This document shows positions 8,363-15,669 of a DNA stretch of 34,655 bases, in pieces. Under the pieces are notes generated by a model. The model had not been told where the DNA came from, did not search any database, and worked only from the letters and a program-made list of their open reading frames with translations. Location of the stretch: positions 1-34,655 of the forward strand of contig CAKZPH010000174.1 in the NCBI GenBank assembly GCA_937138605.1. Reading direction: 5' to 3'. This stretch comes from an uncultured Ignavibacteriales bacterium. GTDB lineage: Bacteria; Bacteroidota; Ignavibacteria; Ch128b. The position numbers and the translations under genes are program-made. Every line of letters starts with the position of its first letter. The stretch's first letter is position 1.

Positions 8363-9475
8363 TCACTTTAAAAGATTTATTATTTCATTAAAAATTTGTT
8401 CATGATGAATGGAGTTCATACAATTAGGGTCGAAATCGCAATCCATTTTATAACAAACAAGACAATCAAGATCTGAAGTGATTTTTTTTATCAAACCATA
8501 TGATTCAATCTCATTTGCTGAAGTAGGACCAAATAATGCAATAATTTTTTTTCCAAGTGCAGTGGCAGAGTGCATTGCCAGTGTATCACCTGTTAGAAGT
8601 ATATCACACAAATTTAGCAATGCGAAAAATTGTCGAAGTGTGTTATTTGACCCCGTATTAATTACTCTCGTTGAATGTAATTTGCCTAGTGATTCATTTC
8701 TTTCTTTTTCAAAAGAACCACCATAGAGAAACACATAATAGTCTGTCTCTCTCAAAATTTTTAAAATAAGATTTTCAAAACCTTCATATGTCCATGATTT
8801 AAATTTCCATCTTGGACCTGCACCGGTGTTCATTCCAATAATTTTTTTACTTCGATCGATTTTTCTTGACTCAATGAATTTCTCAGCGAATTTAATTTCT
8901 GATTGGTTTAGTTTAAGAATAATTGGAAATTTATCAGTTTTTACTCTGATAATATCGAGCATTATTTCTTGATAAGTTCGAGTGTTCTGCTTTTTAACAT
9001 CGTCAAATGCTCCCATGATAAACCATTCTTTAGCTTCTTCATTTAAAGGATATACTTTACCTTTCTCGTTTAGTCCGAAACCAAGTTTTGTTTTACCACT
9101 AACTGAAGTGCAAATTGCTGCGCTAGTAGGTGAAGGGTCAAGATTTAGAACTAAATCAAAAACTTCTGACATCAAAAAATAAATCGTCTCAGAAGATTCT
9201 AATTGTATCACTCTATCGACTAAATCATTATTGTAAAATAATTCCTCTGCATTTGACCTTGTTAACCAACTGATATGTGAATCAGGATATTTTTCTTTTA
9301 ATCCTGGTAGTATTGATGTCGTACGCAAAACATCTCCTATTGCATCGAGTTTAATAATTAGAATTTTATAAGCAACTGGATCGTAATAATTACAATCGTC
9401 ACATTTTATTCCGAGGGTTTTATGAAAACTGCAAGGCCTATCACCCGGAAAATGTTTGCAATCAAATTTAAGCAC
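8363..9475 (-). CDS. Glycosyltransferase family 9 with N-terminal cysteine cluster
   Basis: A GT9 (ADP-heptose:LPS heptosyltransferase-like) protein of 370 residues. The core shows ILIIKLDAIGDVLRTTSIL (about 38-56), GMNTGAGPRWKFKSW with the family's phosphate-binding region (about 215), and LTGDTLAMHSATALGKK plus IALFGPT in the donor-binding C-terminal domain. Before the core lies a 30-residue leader with Cys6, His8, Cys15, His18, Cys25 and Cys28, spaced like a metal site. Near the C-terminus four more cysteines occur (CLVC, then Cys in KMDCDFDPNC). It heads a leftward operon with a methyltransferase and a membrane glycosyltransferase, so it most likely builds a surface or lipid-linked glycan. 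The metal-binding idea is inference; the family is clear. Confidence 0.88.
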   Translation of the reverse strand: MLKFDCKHFPGDRPCSFHKTLGIKCDDCNYYDPVAYKILIIKLDAIGDVLRTTSILPGLKEKYPDSHISWLTRSNAEELFYNNDLVDRVIQLESSETIYFLMSEVFDLVLNLDPSPTSAAICTSVSGKTKLGFGLNEKGKVYPLNEEAKEWFIMGAFDDVKKQNTRTYQEIMLDIIRVKTDKFPIILKLNQSEIKFAEKFIESRKIDRSKKIIGMNTGAGPRWKFKSWTYEGFENLILKILRETDYYVFLYGGSFEKERNESLGKLHSTRVINTGSNNTLRQFFALLNLCDILLTGDTLAMHSATALGKKIIALFGPTSANEIESYGLIKKITSDLDCLVCYKMDCDFDPNCMNSIHHEQIFNEIINLLK

Positions 9476-9663
9476 TTTTGTGTAACTCCAAATTTCTCAA
9501 AGTTAATTAAATTGATTATTAAATGGGATGAAGGTCTATGATTAAAAGTATCTCATGTTGGAAAAAAGTTATTCTCAAAATTTTATTTTCTTGTTACTAA
9601 TTGCGGAATTTTTTGTTATCAGAAGGTTAATGAGGAGTCTTTATATGCTTAAGAATATTTTAG

Positions 9664-9738
9664 TCGGGGCGCCCGGATTTGAACCGGGGACCTCCTGGTC
9701 CCGAACCAGGCGCTCTAACCGGGCTGAGCCACGCCCCG
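9664..9738 (-). tRNA. tRNA-Pro (anticodon CGG)
   Basis: Reading leftward from 9738, the acceptor arm CGGGGCG pairs with CGCCCCG, with A as discriminator at 9664. The D arm contains GGTTAGAGC, the anticodon stem CCTGG/CCAGG encloses loop TTCGGGA, giving anticodon CGG, and the T arm is CCCGG-TTCAAAT-CCGGG. C at the 5' end and G37 are as expected for tRNA-Pro. No CCA is encoded. It lies alone between the glycan operon and the histidine kinase gene. Confidence 0.96.
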
Positions 9739-9806
9739 AAATTTGAAGGAACTTACATTATTTCATTACAAATATAAAAAACCGAGGGAAGAATTTAATT
9801 TAGCTA

Positions 9807-11105
9807 TCAAGCGCGTTTAGTTGGACTGAGTGTGAAATATACTCTTGTCCATTTTCCTTTTTCACTTGCAATCCAAAAACTTTCGCCATGCATATCAATT
9901 ATAGCTTTAACAATTAATAATCCTAACCCTAATCCTTTTTCACCCATTGTCCCACGAGCTGTTAATTTTTTAGTTGATACGAGTAGATTCAATAGTATTT
10001 CACGGTCTATTCCAATTCCCGAATCTGCCACTAAAACGATGAGTTTATTTAGTTTTTCGTGAAAATGTGCATGAACTTCAATTGTGTTATCGGGATGAGA
10101 AAATTTGATTGCATTATCCAACAAATTTTTTATAACGTCAATGATCACAAACTCGTCACCATATACAAATAATTCTGGTTTAGAATTAACTATGATTTTG
10201 ATTCTTTTTGCATCTGCAAACCTTGCCATCGTCTTAACGACAAAATTAATGGTTGACGTAACATCAAAGTCAGTAGGATTCATTGTAAGATTAGAAGATT
10301 CATATCTTATCCATTCAACAATTTTGTTCAGAGCATTAAGTTGTTGTTTTGCAATATCGAAAATATTTTCTGAAAATTTTTTTACTTCCTGTTTATTTTT
10401 ATAATGACCATCTTTTAGAAGTTGAACGTAACCAAAAACACTATTTAATGGAGTGCGAAGGTCATGGGAAATTATTGAAACTAATTTGTCTCTTTGAAAA
10501 GTAACTTTCGCCAGCTCACTCTTTAATTTTTCTTGTTCCGTTTTCAAATCTTGTTTTATAAATTTTGCAACAATCGGTTGCTTGCTTTCATTTTGTTCAA
10601 TTGTTTCAATTTTAGTTTCCCTCTCATTCTTACTTAATTTTGCTTCTTCGGGCTTTTCAATTATTTCCTCTTCTATTTCCTTTTGGGTTGTTTTTGCGAC
10701 CCTTGCTTTAATTTCCTTTTTGAGTTTTGATTCTTCTTGGATAATACTTTCAGCAGGCTTGTAGAAATATCGCTCATCTATCGGATGAAAAGGGATAGTC
10801 TTTCGATTTACCATTAACTCTTTTTCTGGAGTCAAAAGGACTAATGTAATTATCAATGCTAAAATTATTGAACCAAAGAATGAAATTAATTCAAGGGGTG
10901 ATACTTTTACGAATAATGAAGGATTTGAAATGTAGTATATAAAATCTAACAATTGAAATGAAAAAACAAACAAAATTGAAACTATAATTATTGTAAATAA
11001 CCCCGCATTGTTTACTTTTTTAATTGAAATTACTGAAAGTACTATGTTTAGTATGTGTAAAACCAGAGTAATAATTATAAAAATTTTATAAAGTTCAAAC
11101 GTCAC
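9807..11105 (-). CDS. Membrane-bound sensor histidine kinase
   Basis: Three membrane helices (about residues 7-28, 36-58 and 73-92) with almost no extracytoplasmic domain are followed by a long lysine/glutamate-rich linker (about 120-205, likely coiled coil). Then come a HisKA domain with phospho-acceptor His214 in SIISHDLRTPLNSVFGY and a full HATPase domain: N box NLLDNAIKF (Asn331), G1 DSGIGID (361-367) and G2 GEKGLGLGLLIVK. The kinase thus looks active. Sensing is probably through the membrane or the linker. It is transcribed away from the NtrC-family gene, with a small FlgM-like frame between them, so the NtrC-type regulator is the natural candidate partner. That pairing is inference from position only. 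Confidence 0.92.
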   Translation of the reverse strand: MTFELYKIFIIITLVLHILNIVLSVISIKKVNNAGLFTIIIVSILFVFSFQLLDFIYYISNPSLFVKVSPLELISFFGSIILALIITLVLLTPEKELMVNRKTIPFHPIDERYFYKPAESIIQEESKLKKEIKARVAKTTQKEIEEEIIEKPEEAKLSKNERETKIETIEQNESKQPIVAKFIKQDLKTEQEKLKSELAKVTFQRDKLVSIISHDLRTPLNSVFGYVQLLKDGHYKNKQEVKKFSENIFDIAKQQLNALNKIVEWIRYESSNLTMNPTDFDVTSTINFVVKTMARFADAKRIKIIVNSKPELFVYGDEFVIIDVIKNLLDNAIKFSHPDNTIEVHAHFHEKLNKLIVLVADSGIGIDREILLNLLVSTKKLTARGTMGEKGLGLGLLIVKAIIDMHGESFWIASEKGKWTRVYFTLSPTKRA

Positions 11106-11178
11106 ACATCTCTCCGAAGAAGCTTATTTGACAAGAATATTATCGAAAAAAATAACTTCATTTTTAGAAAAAAATATT

Positions 11179-11204
11179 TAAAGAAAATTTATTATCTCCG
11201 ATAA
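11179..11204 (+). promoter_or_regulatory. Candidate sigma28 (FliA-type) promoter
   Basis: TAAAG at 11179-11183 and TCCGATAA at 11197-11204 lie 14 bases apart measured from TAAA. This is close to the known FliA/SigD pattern of TAAA, 14-16 bases, GCCGATAA/T. It faces the small FlgM-like frame starting at 11235, about 30 bases downstream. It is the only intergenic CCGATAA I found in the window, and a FliA-type sigma gene lies 3 kb further on. Sequence match only; expression is not shown. Confidence 0.5.
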
Positions 11205-11234
11205 TAATTTTGTATTAACAGAAAGTAGATAAAC

Positions 11235-11411
11235 TTGAAAGATTCTGAAATTATTAAGTTGTATTCTTCTGAAAGACCAGTCAAAGAAATCACCAGAGAT
11301 CCTTTTCAACAAATTAAATTGATTAGACTAAGGATAATTAATGGATATTATTTAGAAATTGCCCGTGTCAGAAAGATTTTAGAAAAAATTTACAATGATA
11401 TTCTTAAGTAA
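11235..11411 (+). CDS. Small FlgM-like protein, possible anti-sigma28 factor (58 aa)
   Basis: An open frame of 58 codons starting at TTG 11235 that standard length cut-offs would miss. Its C-terminal half (KLIRLRIINGYYLEIARVRK) follows the FlgM pattern of a helix with I-x-x-x-I-x-x-G-x-Y followed by a helix with conserved small and hydrophobic residues; it ends KILEKIYNDILK. FlgM holds FliA inactive until the flagellar hook is complete. A candidate sigma28 promoter stands directly upstream and a FliA-type sigma gene is in the same cluster, which is the expected feedback wiring. Weak points are the TTG start, a poor Shine-Dalgarno (GAAAG) and the short length compared with the usual 90 or so residues. 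I rate it as a likely gene with a tentative function. Confidence 0.42.
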   Translation: MKDSEIIKLYSSERPVKEITRDPFQQIKLIRLRIINGYYLEIARVRKILEKIYNDILK

Positions 11412-11577
11412 TTGCAAGTAACTTAATAACTAATTTGTCACAATATTATCAAAATCTATTTCATCATTAAACCTTTGTAATTACCTTCTTTATTAACTAA
11501 TCGCATCGTTTTAAAGAATTTTTAGAAAAAATATTTTTGATTAAATTTCATTGTTTAATTATCATTTAAGGTGAAAG

Positions 11578-12969
11578 ATGGAAAATCGAATTCTAATCGT
11601 TGATGATGATGATCTTGTAAACATTTCACTTCAGAAGGCTCTTAAGGCAAGTGGCTTTAATGTTGATATCTGTACTAGTGGTAAACAAGCAATAAAATAC
11701 TTTGAAAATTTTTCACCTGACCTTGTGTTGCTGGACGTTTATCTTGGGGATATGAATGGGTTGGAGGTACTTAAAAAAATTTTATTGGTCGATCCAGATT
11801 TACCAGTAATTATGATTACAGGCTATGCCGAGGTTGAAACTGCAGTAAACGCAATCAAAATGGGTGCCTCAGATTTTTTATTGAAACCAATTAATTACGA
11901 ACAATTAGAAGTTCTCATACGCAAAATCTTAAAACAAATAACACTTCAAAAAGAAGTTACTCGTTTAAGAATTCTTAATAAAGAAGGGGAAATTAACCGT
12001 GAGATTTTCGGTAAAAGCAAAGTTATACAATCTACTATTAGTACAATTGAAAAGTTTGCTTTAAGTGAAGGTACAACTGTTCTAATTGAAGGTGAAAGTG
12101 GTTCGGGCAAGGAAATGATTGCTCGTTACATTCACCGTATATCAAATAGAAAAGATGGTCCTTTCATTGCGATAAATTGTGGGGCAATTCCTCGAGAATT
12201 GGCGGAAAGTGAGTTATTTGGGAGTGAAAAAGGTGCATATACTGGAGCGGGAGAAAAAACACGACTTGGTAAATTTGAACTTGCAGATGGTGGTACTTTA
12301 ATGCTTGATGAGATAAGCGAATTGAGTCTAGATTTACAGGTAAAGCTTTTGAGAGTTTTACAGGAAAAAAAGTTTTTCCGTTTAGGCGGTACTAAAGAAG
12401 TAAGTGTTAATGTGAGAATTATTGCTGCAACGAATAAAGACTTAAAGACTTTAGTTCAAAACAAAATCTTTAGAGAAGATCTATTTTATCGATTAAATGT
12501 TGTAAAAGTTTACGTACCACCTTTAAGGGAAAGAAAGGAAGATATTCCTTTTCTTGCTTACTCTTTTATCCAAGAATTTAATAAAGCTTTCAACAAAAAT
12601 GTGAAGAGAATTTCAGATGATGCACTGGAATTAATGATGAATTATTCTTGGCCCGGAAATGTCCGAGAACTGAGAAATACCATTGAGAGAGCCGTACTTT
12701 TAATGAATGGTGACGAATTAAAAATTGAACATATTAATTTTCTCGAAAGCGAAAAGTCTTATAAAGGTGACTTTCAAGATGAGTACATTCTAAATATCCC
12801 TAAGAATGGAGTAAAAATGGATCAAGTTGTTCGTGACTTAATTATCAAAACACTGGAAATTACTGATGGTAATCAGATTCAAGCTGCAAAAATTCTTGGT
12901 ATATCTAGATCTAAGCTTCGCTATAGAATGGAGCAATTAAAGGTCGAGGTTAAAAAAGAGGTTAAATAG
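11578..12969 (+). CDS. NtrC-family sigma54-dependent response regulator
   Basis: Three domains are in standard order. The receiver (1-120) has the DDDD acidic pocket, phospho-acceptor Asp53 and Lys103. The AAA+ domain (about 143-370) has Walker A GESGSGKE (172-179), the sigma54-contact loop GAYTGA (219-224, with Tyr for the more usual Phe), Walker B GGTLMLDEI, and FREDLFYRLNV. A Fis-type helix-turn-helix closes the protein (NQIQAAKILGISRSKLRYRM, about 430-450). The protein should activate sigma54 promoters when phosphorylated. A good AAGGTGAAAG precedes the ATG. The next gene overlaps by one base. Given the FliA-type gene downstream it may play the FlrC/FleR role of raising flagellar-class genes; that is inference. 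Confidence 0.95.
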   Translation: MENRILIVDDDDLVNISLQKALKASGFNVDICTSGKQAIKYFENFSPDLVLLDVYLGDMNGLEVLKKILLVDPDLPVIMITGYAEVETAVNAIKMGASDFLLKPINYEQLEVLIRKILKQITLQKEVTRLRILNKEGEINREIFGKSKVIQSTISTIEKFALSEGTTVLIEGESGSGKEMIARYIHRISNRKDGPFIAINCGAIPRELAESELFGSEKGAYTGAGEKTRLGKFELADGGTLMLDEISELSLDLQVKLLRVLQEKKFFRLGGTKEVSVNVRIIAATNKDLKTLVQNKIFREDLFYRLNVVKVYVPPLRERKEDIPFLAYSFIQEFNKAFNKNVKRISDDALELMMNYSWPGNVRELRNTIERAVLLMNGDELKIEHINFLESEKSYKGDFQDEYILNIPKNGVKMDQVVRDLIIKTLEITDGNQIQAAKILGISRSKLRYRMEQLKVEVKKEVK

Positions 12970-13697
12970 TGTCATTAGATCAAAATTTTGATTTTGATTT
13001 TACAGTTCTTGTTGTTGATGATAATCCCTTAGAATTAGGATTGATTCGATTAGTCATTAAAAAGACATTTCCTGATATTAAATTTATAGGTCTAACAAAA
13101 CCGCCCAATTGGTGCATTTACTTAAAAGAAAATGAACCGGATTTGATTATCATTGACTATCGTTTACCAGAGCGCAACGGACTTGAAGAAATTAAGGAAA
13201 TTCGAAAATACGACACTGATATACATACTTATTTAATAACTGCTCTTGAAAGGGATGAAATTGATCAAGATATCACCAAAGCCGGGGTAAATGATTTAAT
13301 TATTAAAGATAGAAATTATTCTAATTTAATAATCCGCTTAAATAGCTTGATGGTTCAAAAGTCTGCTAAACATTTGCAAGATGAATTAAAACTTTTGAAT
13401 TACATTTTAGATCAAATTCTTGATAAAGTTTTATTACAAATTGATGTTGATAAAAATTGCAAAAGAGTATTTGGTTGCGTCGATAAAATTTTTGGATTAA
13501 ATAAAGAGGATTTACTTGGTCAAAATTGGTTGAAATTCTTTAAATGTTTTTATAATAGGGACTTAAAGTCTGAATTTAATTCTCAGGAAAAAGTAGAAAA
13601 GAAAGTCGTTAAAATTGATTTTGAAAAAAGTGGCGAAGTTAAATTTTTTGATGGTTTGGAGCTCATCACAAAAAATTACCTTTTTATAGTCATCTAA
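12969..13697 (+). CDS. Response regulator with unrecognised C-terminal domain (PAS-like?)
   Basis: A receiver domain fills residues 12-122, with the acidic pair in VVDDNP, phospho-acceptor Asp63 (LIIIDYRLPERNG), Thr91 and Lys113. The remaining 120 residues hold a short helical stretch (about 125-145) and then a segment (CKRVFGCVDKIFGLNKEDLL, about 155-175) that reads like the start of a PAS fold, with no DNA-binding, GGDEF or kinase output domain visible. The start is GTG overlapping the last base of the NtrC-type gene (TAGTG), so the two are co-translated. It may act by protein contact, for example on the NtrC-type activator. The C-terminal identification is weak. Confidence 0.85.
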   Translation: MSLDQNFDFDFTVLVVDDNPLELGLIRLVIKKTFPDIKFIGLTKPPNWCIYLKENEPDLIIIDYRLPERNGLEEIKEIRKYDTDIHTYLITALERDEIDQDITKAGVNDLIIKDRNYSNLIIRLNSLMVQKSAKHLQDELKLLNYILDQILDKVLLQIDVDKNCKRVFGCVDKIFGLNKEDLLGQNWLKFFKCFYNRDLKSEFNSQEKVEKKVVKIDFEKSGEVKFFDGLELITKNYLFIVI

Positions 13698-13738
13698 CGT
13701 GTAACCCACCAATAGAATTATTATATAAAATAGTCATT

Positions 13739-13759
13739 TGGCTAATATTAGCCAGTTTT
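13739..13759 (+). terminator. Palindromic hairpin, possible terminator after the response regulator
   Basis: TGGCTAATATTAGCCA (13739-13754) is a perfect 16-base palindrome that can fold as TGGCTA/TAGCCA with an ATAT loop, followed by GTTTT. It lies 42 bases after the stop at 13697 and could end the NtrC-regulator transcript. A short T-run makes it modest; a dyad operator is the alternative. Confidence 0.45.
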
Positions 13760-13856
13760 ATCAATCAAGTAAACTTACTAAATAACTTTTATAAATTGCT
13801 ATAATTAATTGAAAATTAATCAATTAAGTTCCTTCCCTAATTTTTCTCTTGCTTCT

Positions 13857-13870
13857 GGCATTATCATTGA
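13857..13870 (+). promoter_or_regulatory. Weak candidate sigma54 promoter ahead of the fliA operon
   Basis: TGGCAT, five bases, TTGA: the -24 GG falls at 13857-13858, and the -12 position (13869-13870) reads GA, not the near-invariant GC. The spacing of ten bases between the two elements is correct. It lies about 30 bases before the ATG at 13899 and downstream of an NtrC-family gene, where such a promoter would make sense. The missing -12 C keeps confidence low. Confidence 0.25.
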
Positions 13871-13898
13871 CTTCAAGAATTAAAAATTGGTTTACAAA

Positions 13899-14120
13899 AT
13901 GAAGTCTCAAAAAAATAACGAATATGAAAAAACGAAAGTATTGGTTGGGTCATTGGTTATAACATTTTTAGGGTATAATACATTATACAGTTCGATAGAA
14001 AACTTTATAACGAGCTCGTTGTTACTCATTTTGGTATTGTATCTACTTGTTTATAGATGGGGGGTGAAATACTCAACTAAAAAAAGTATTACAAAAAGTT
14101 TGCTAAGAGGGCAAAAATGA
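13899..14120 (+). CDS. Small two-helix membrane protein of unknown function
   Basis: A protein of 73 residues with two hydrophobic segments (about 14-32 and 36-54), a short hydrophilic N-terminus and a basic C-terminus (KKSITKSLLRGQK). By the positive-inside rule both ends would lie in the cytoplasm. I do not recognise a family. ATG 13899 is preferred over the upstream in-frame alternative at 13887. Its stop overlaps the sigma factor start in an ATGA, so translation of the two is coupled. Such tight linkage suggests it may tether or gate the sigma factor at the membrane, but this is speculation from position and topology. Confidence 0.65.
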   Translation: MKSQKNNEYEKTKVLVGSLVITFLGYNTLYSSIENFITSSLLLILVLYLLVYRWGVKYSTKKSITKSLLRGQK

Positions 14121-14806
14121 CAACGTTAACTCTCTGGAAAGAATACAAAAAAACTCGATCACTTGATTTGAAGAGAGCATTGATTAAACAGTACTTTAAA
14201 CTAGTGTATTATGTAATTAAGAAAACAGACTTAAAGGAAGGGGATATACTTACAACAGAAGATTATTATCAATTTGGCATTTTGGGATTAAGTGAAGCAA
14301 TTGATAGATACGATCCGAAACATGGGGTTAAGTTTGAGACCTACGCCATTCCTAGAATAAGGGGAATGATTTTAGATGAGCTTCGTAAAATTGATTTCAT
14401 TCCTAGATCTGTAAAAGAATCCATTAAAAAATTTATAAAAAAAGAGAATGAAAGAAGAAAAGAGCTAGATCAAGAAAATCTTTTGTTGACTGATTATTTG
14501 AAGGAATATCAGAAAATTTCTCTCTCACAACCAGTTAACGAGGATGAAACATTATTAGACGTAATATCCTCTTCTGATGATTTGCCAATTGATATCGTAG
14601 AAAAACAAAATCTAAAAGAGGTTTTGCTCGAATTAATTGAAGTTTTATCTGAAAGGCAAAAACTTGTGATAATGCTCTATTATTATGAGGGAATGAGCTA
14701 CCAAGAAATAGCAGATGTGCTTAATGTAACTGTTTCACGTATATCACAAATTCACTCTGAAGTGATCAAGAAACTCCGATGTAAAATCAAGAAAGTTTTG
14801 AGGTAA
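14117..14806 (+). CDS. fliA: FliA/WhiG-type alternative sigma factor (sigma28 family)
   Basis: Region 2 spans about residues 18-92, with YYQFGILGLSEAIDRYDPKH (51-70) and the sigma28 hallmark VKFETYAIPRIRGMILDELR (71-90) leading into KIDFIPRSVK of region 3. Region 4 (about 165-226) has LSERQKLVIMLYYYEGMSYQ (177-196), then the helix-turn-helix EIADVLNVTVSRISQIHSEV. Length is 229 residues against about 240 for FliA. It directs RNA polymerase to flagellar, chemotaxis or developmental promoters. It is coupled by ATGA to the small membrane protein before it and is four bases from the HDOD gene after it. No structural flagellar gene is in the window, so the regulon here could be motility or something else. 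The symbol is given by family. Confidence 0.85.
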   Translation: MTTLTLWKEYKKTRSLDLKRALIKQYFKLVYYVIKKTDLKEGDILTTEDYYQFGILGLSEAIDRYDPKHGVKFETYAIPRIRGMILDELRKIDFIPRSVKESIKKFIKKENERRKELDQENLLLTDYLKEYQKISLSQPVNEDETLLDVISSSDDLPIDIVEKQNLKEVLLELIEVLSERQKLVIMLYYYEGMSYQEIADVLNVTVSRISQIHSEVIKKLRCKIKKVLR

Positions 14807-14809
14807 AAT

Positions 14810-15667
14810 ATGTTGAGTTTAAGGAATAGTAACAGAAAACTGACCGTTGACTTCTTTCCTGGACTACAACCTATATCGAATGATGTTATTAATTCAATTA
14901 ATGACCCTCAAATAACACCTAAACAATTAGCACAAATTATTAGTAAGGATCAAGGTTTAGTTCTAAAAATTTTAGCTATAGCTAACTCTCCCGCATATGG
15001 ATTTTTCAGAAAAGTTTCAACCGTTGAGATGGCAATATCTCTTTTAGGTGTGGAAATGATTAAAGATTTAGTTTTAAGTTTCTCTATACAAAATATTTCA
15101 AACAATCGAGATTCTATGTATTTCTCTCAAAAAGCCTTTAATAATCATGCTTTGCTTACGGGTTTTGTTTCTCAAATTTTAGCGAATGATTTTCTTTATG
15201 ATTCAAAAAATGAAGCTTTTGTTGCGGGATTACTTCATGATGTTGGAATTGCAATAATAAACAGTTTTTTTAGTAAAGAATTTCGCTTAATATGTGAATT
15301 AAAGTTTTATAGAAAGATTTGTCAAAGTAAAGCAGAAGAGCTTATTCTTGGAAAGAATCATTCCGAAATTGGTGCTGCAGTTTTAGAAAAATGGTACTTC
15401 TCTGAATTATTGATCGATGTTGTTAAAAACCATCATATCCCATCGCAAAGTAAAGTAAATCCCAAACTTTCTGCAATCGTACATTTGGCTGATCACATAA
15501 CCTCCACTCTTCAATCTCCATTTTTAATAAATGATGAGCTCGAGGAATTAGACCTAGAGGTGCTAAAAATTCTCAGAATCCCAGATGAGTCATTCCTTTA
15601 TGAAATAATTAATAGTATAAAGCTCATAACTAATAGCAACTTTAAAGAATTGATGTGCATGGAGTAG
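14810..15667 (+). CDS. HDOD domain protein
   Basis: The HDOD signature runs through residues 15-210: FPGLQPISNDVINSIND, ISKDQGLVLKILAIANSPAY (45-64), and STVEMAISLLGVEMIKDLVL (70-89). HD-like residues are retained: His113, His143-Asp144 in GLLHDVG, His184, His208-His209 and Asp228. HDOD proteins are signalling adaptors that often sit with two-component or cyclic-di-GMP circuits, and most have no shown catalytic activity. The gene starts three bases after the fliA stop and is followed almost at once by the kinase-like gene, so it belongs to the sigma operon. It could transmit a state to the sigma factor or the relay proteins. That role is inferred. Confidence 0.9.
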   Translation: MLSLRNSNRKLTVDFFPGLQPISNDVINSINDPQITPKQLAQIISKDQGLVLKILAIANSPAYGFFRKVSTVEMAISLLGVEMIKDLVLSFSIQNISNNRDSMYFSQKAFNNHALLTGFVSQILANDFLYDSKNEAFVAGLLHDVGIAIINSFFSKEFRLICELKFYRKICQSKAEELILGKNHSEIGAAVLEKWYFSELLIDVVKNHHIPSQSKVNPKLSAIVHLADHITSTLQSPFLINDELEELDLEVLKILRIPDESFLYEIINSIKLITNSNFKELMCME

Positions 15668-15669
15668 GA

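Noticed and set aside
9555-9746. Rightward 63-codon frame ending GAPGFEPGTSWSRTRR
   Set aside because: The second half is the reverse strand of tRNA-Pro; this peptide is a well-known artefact of translating across a tRNA gene.
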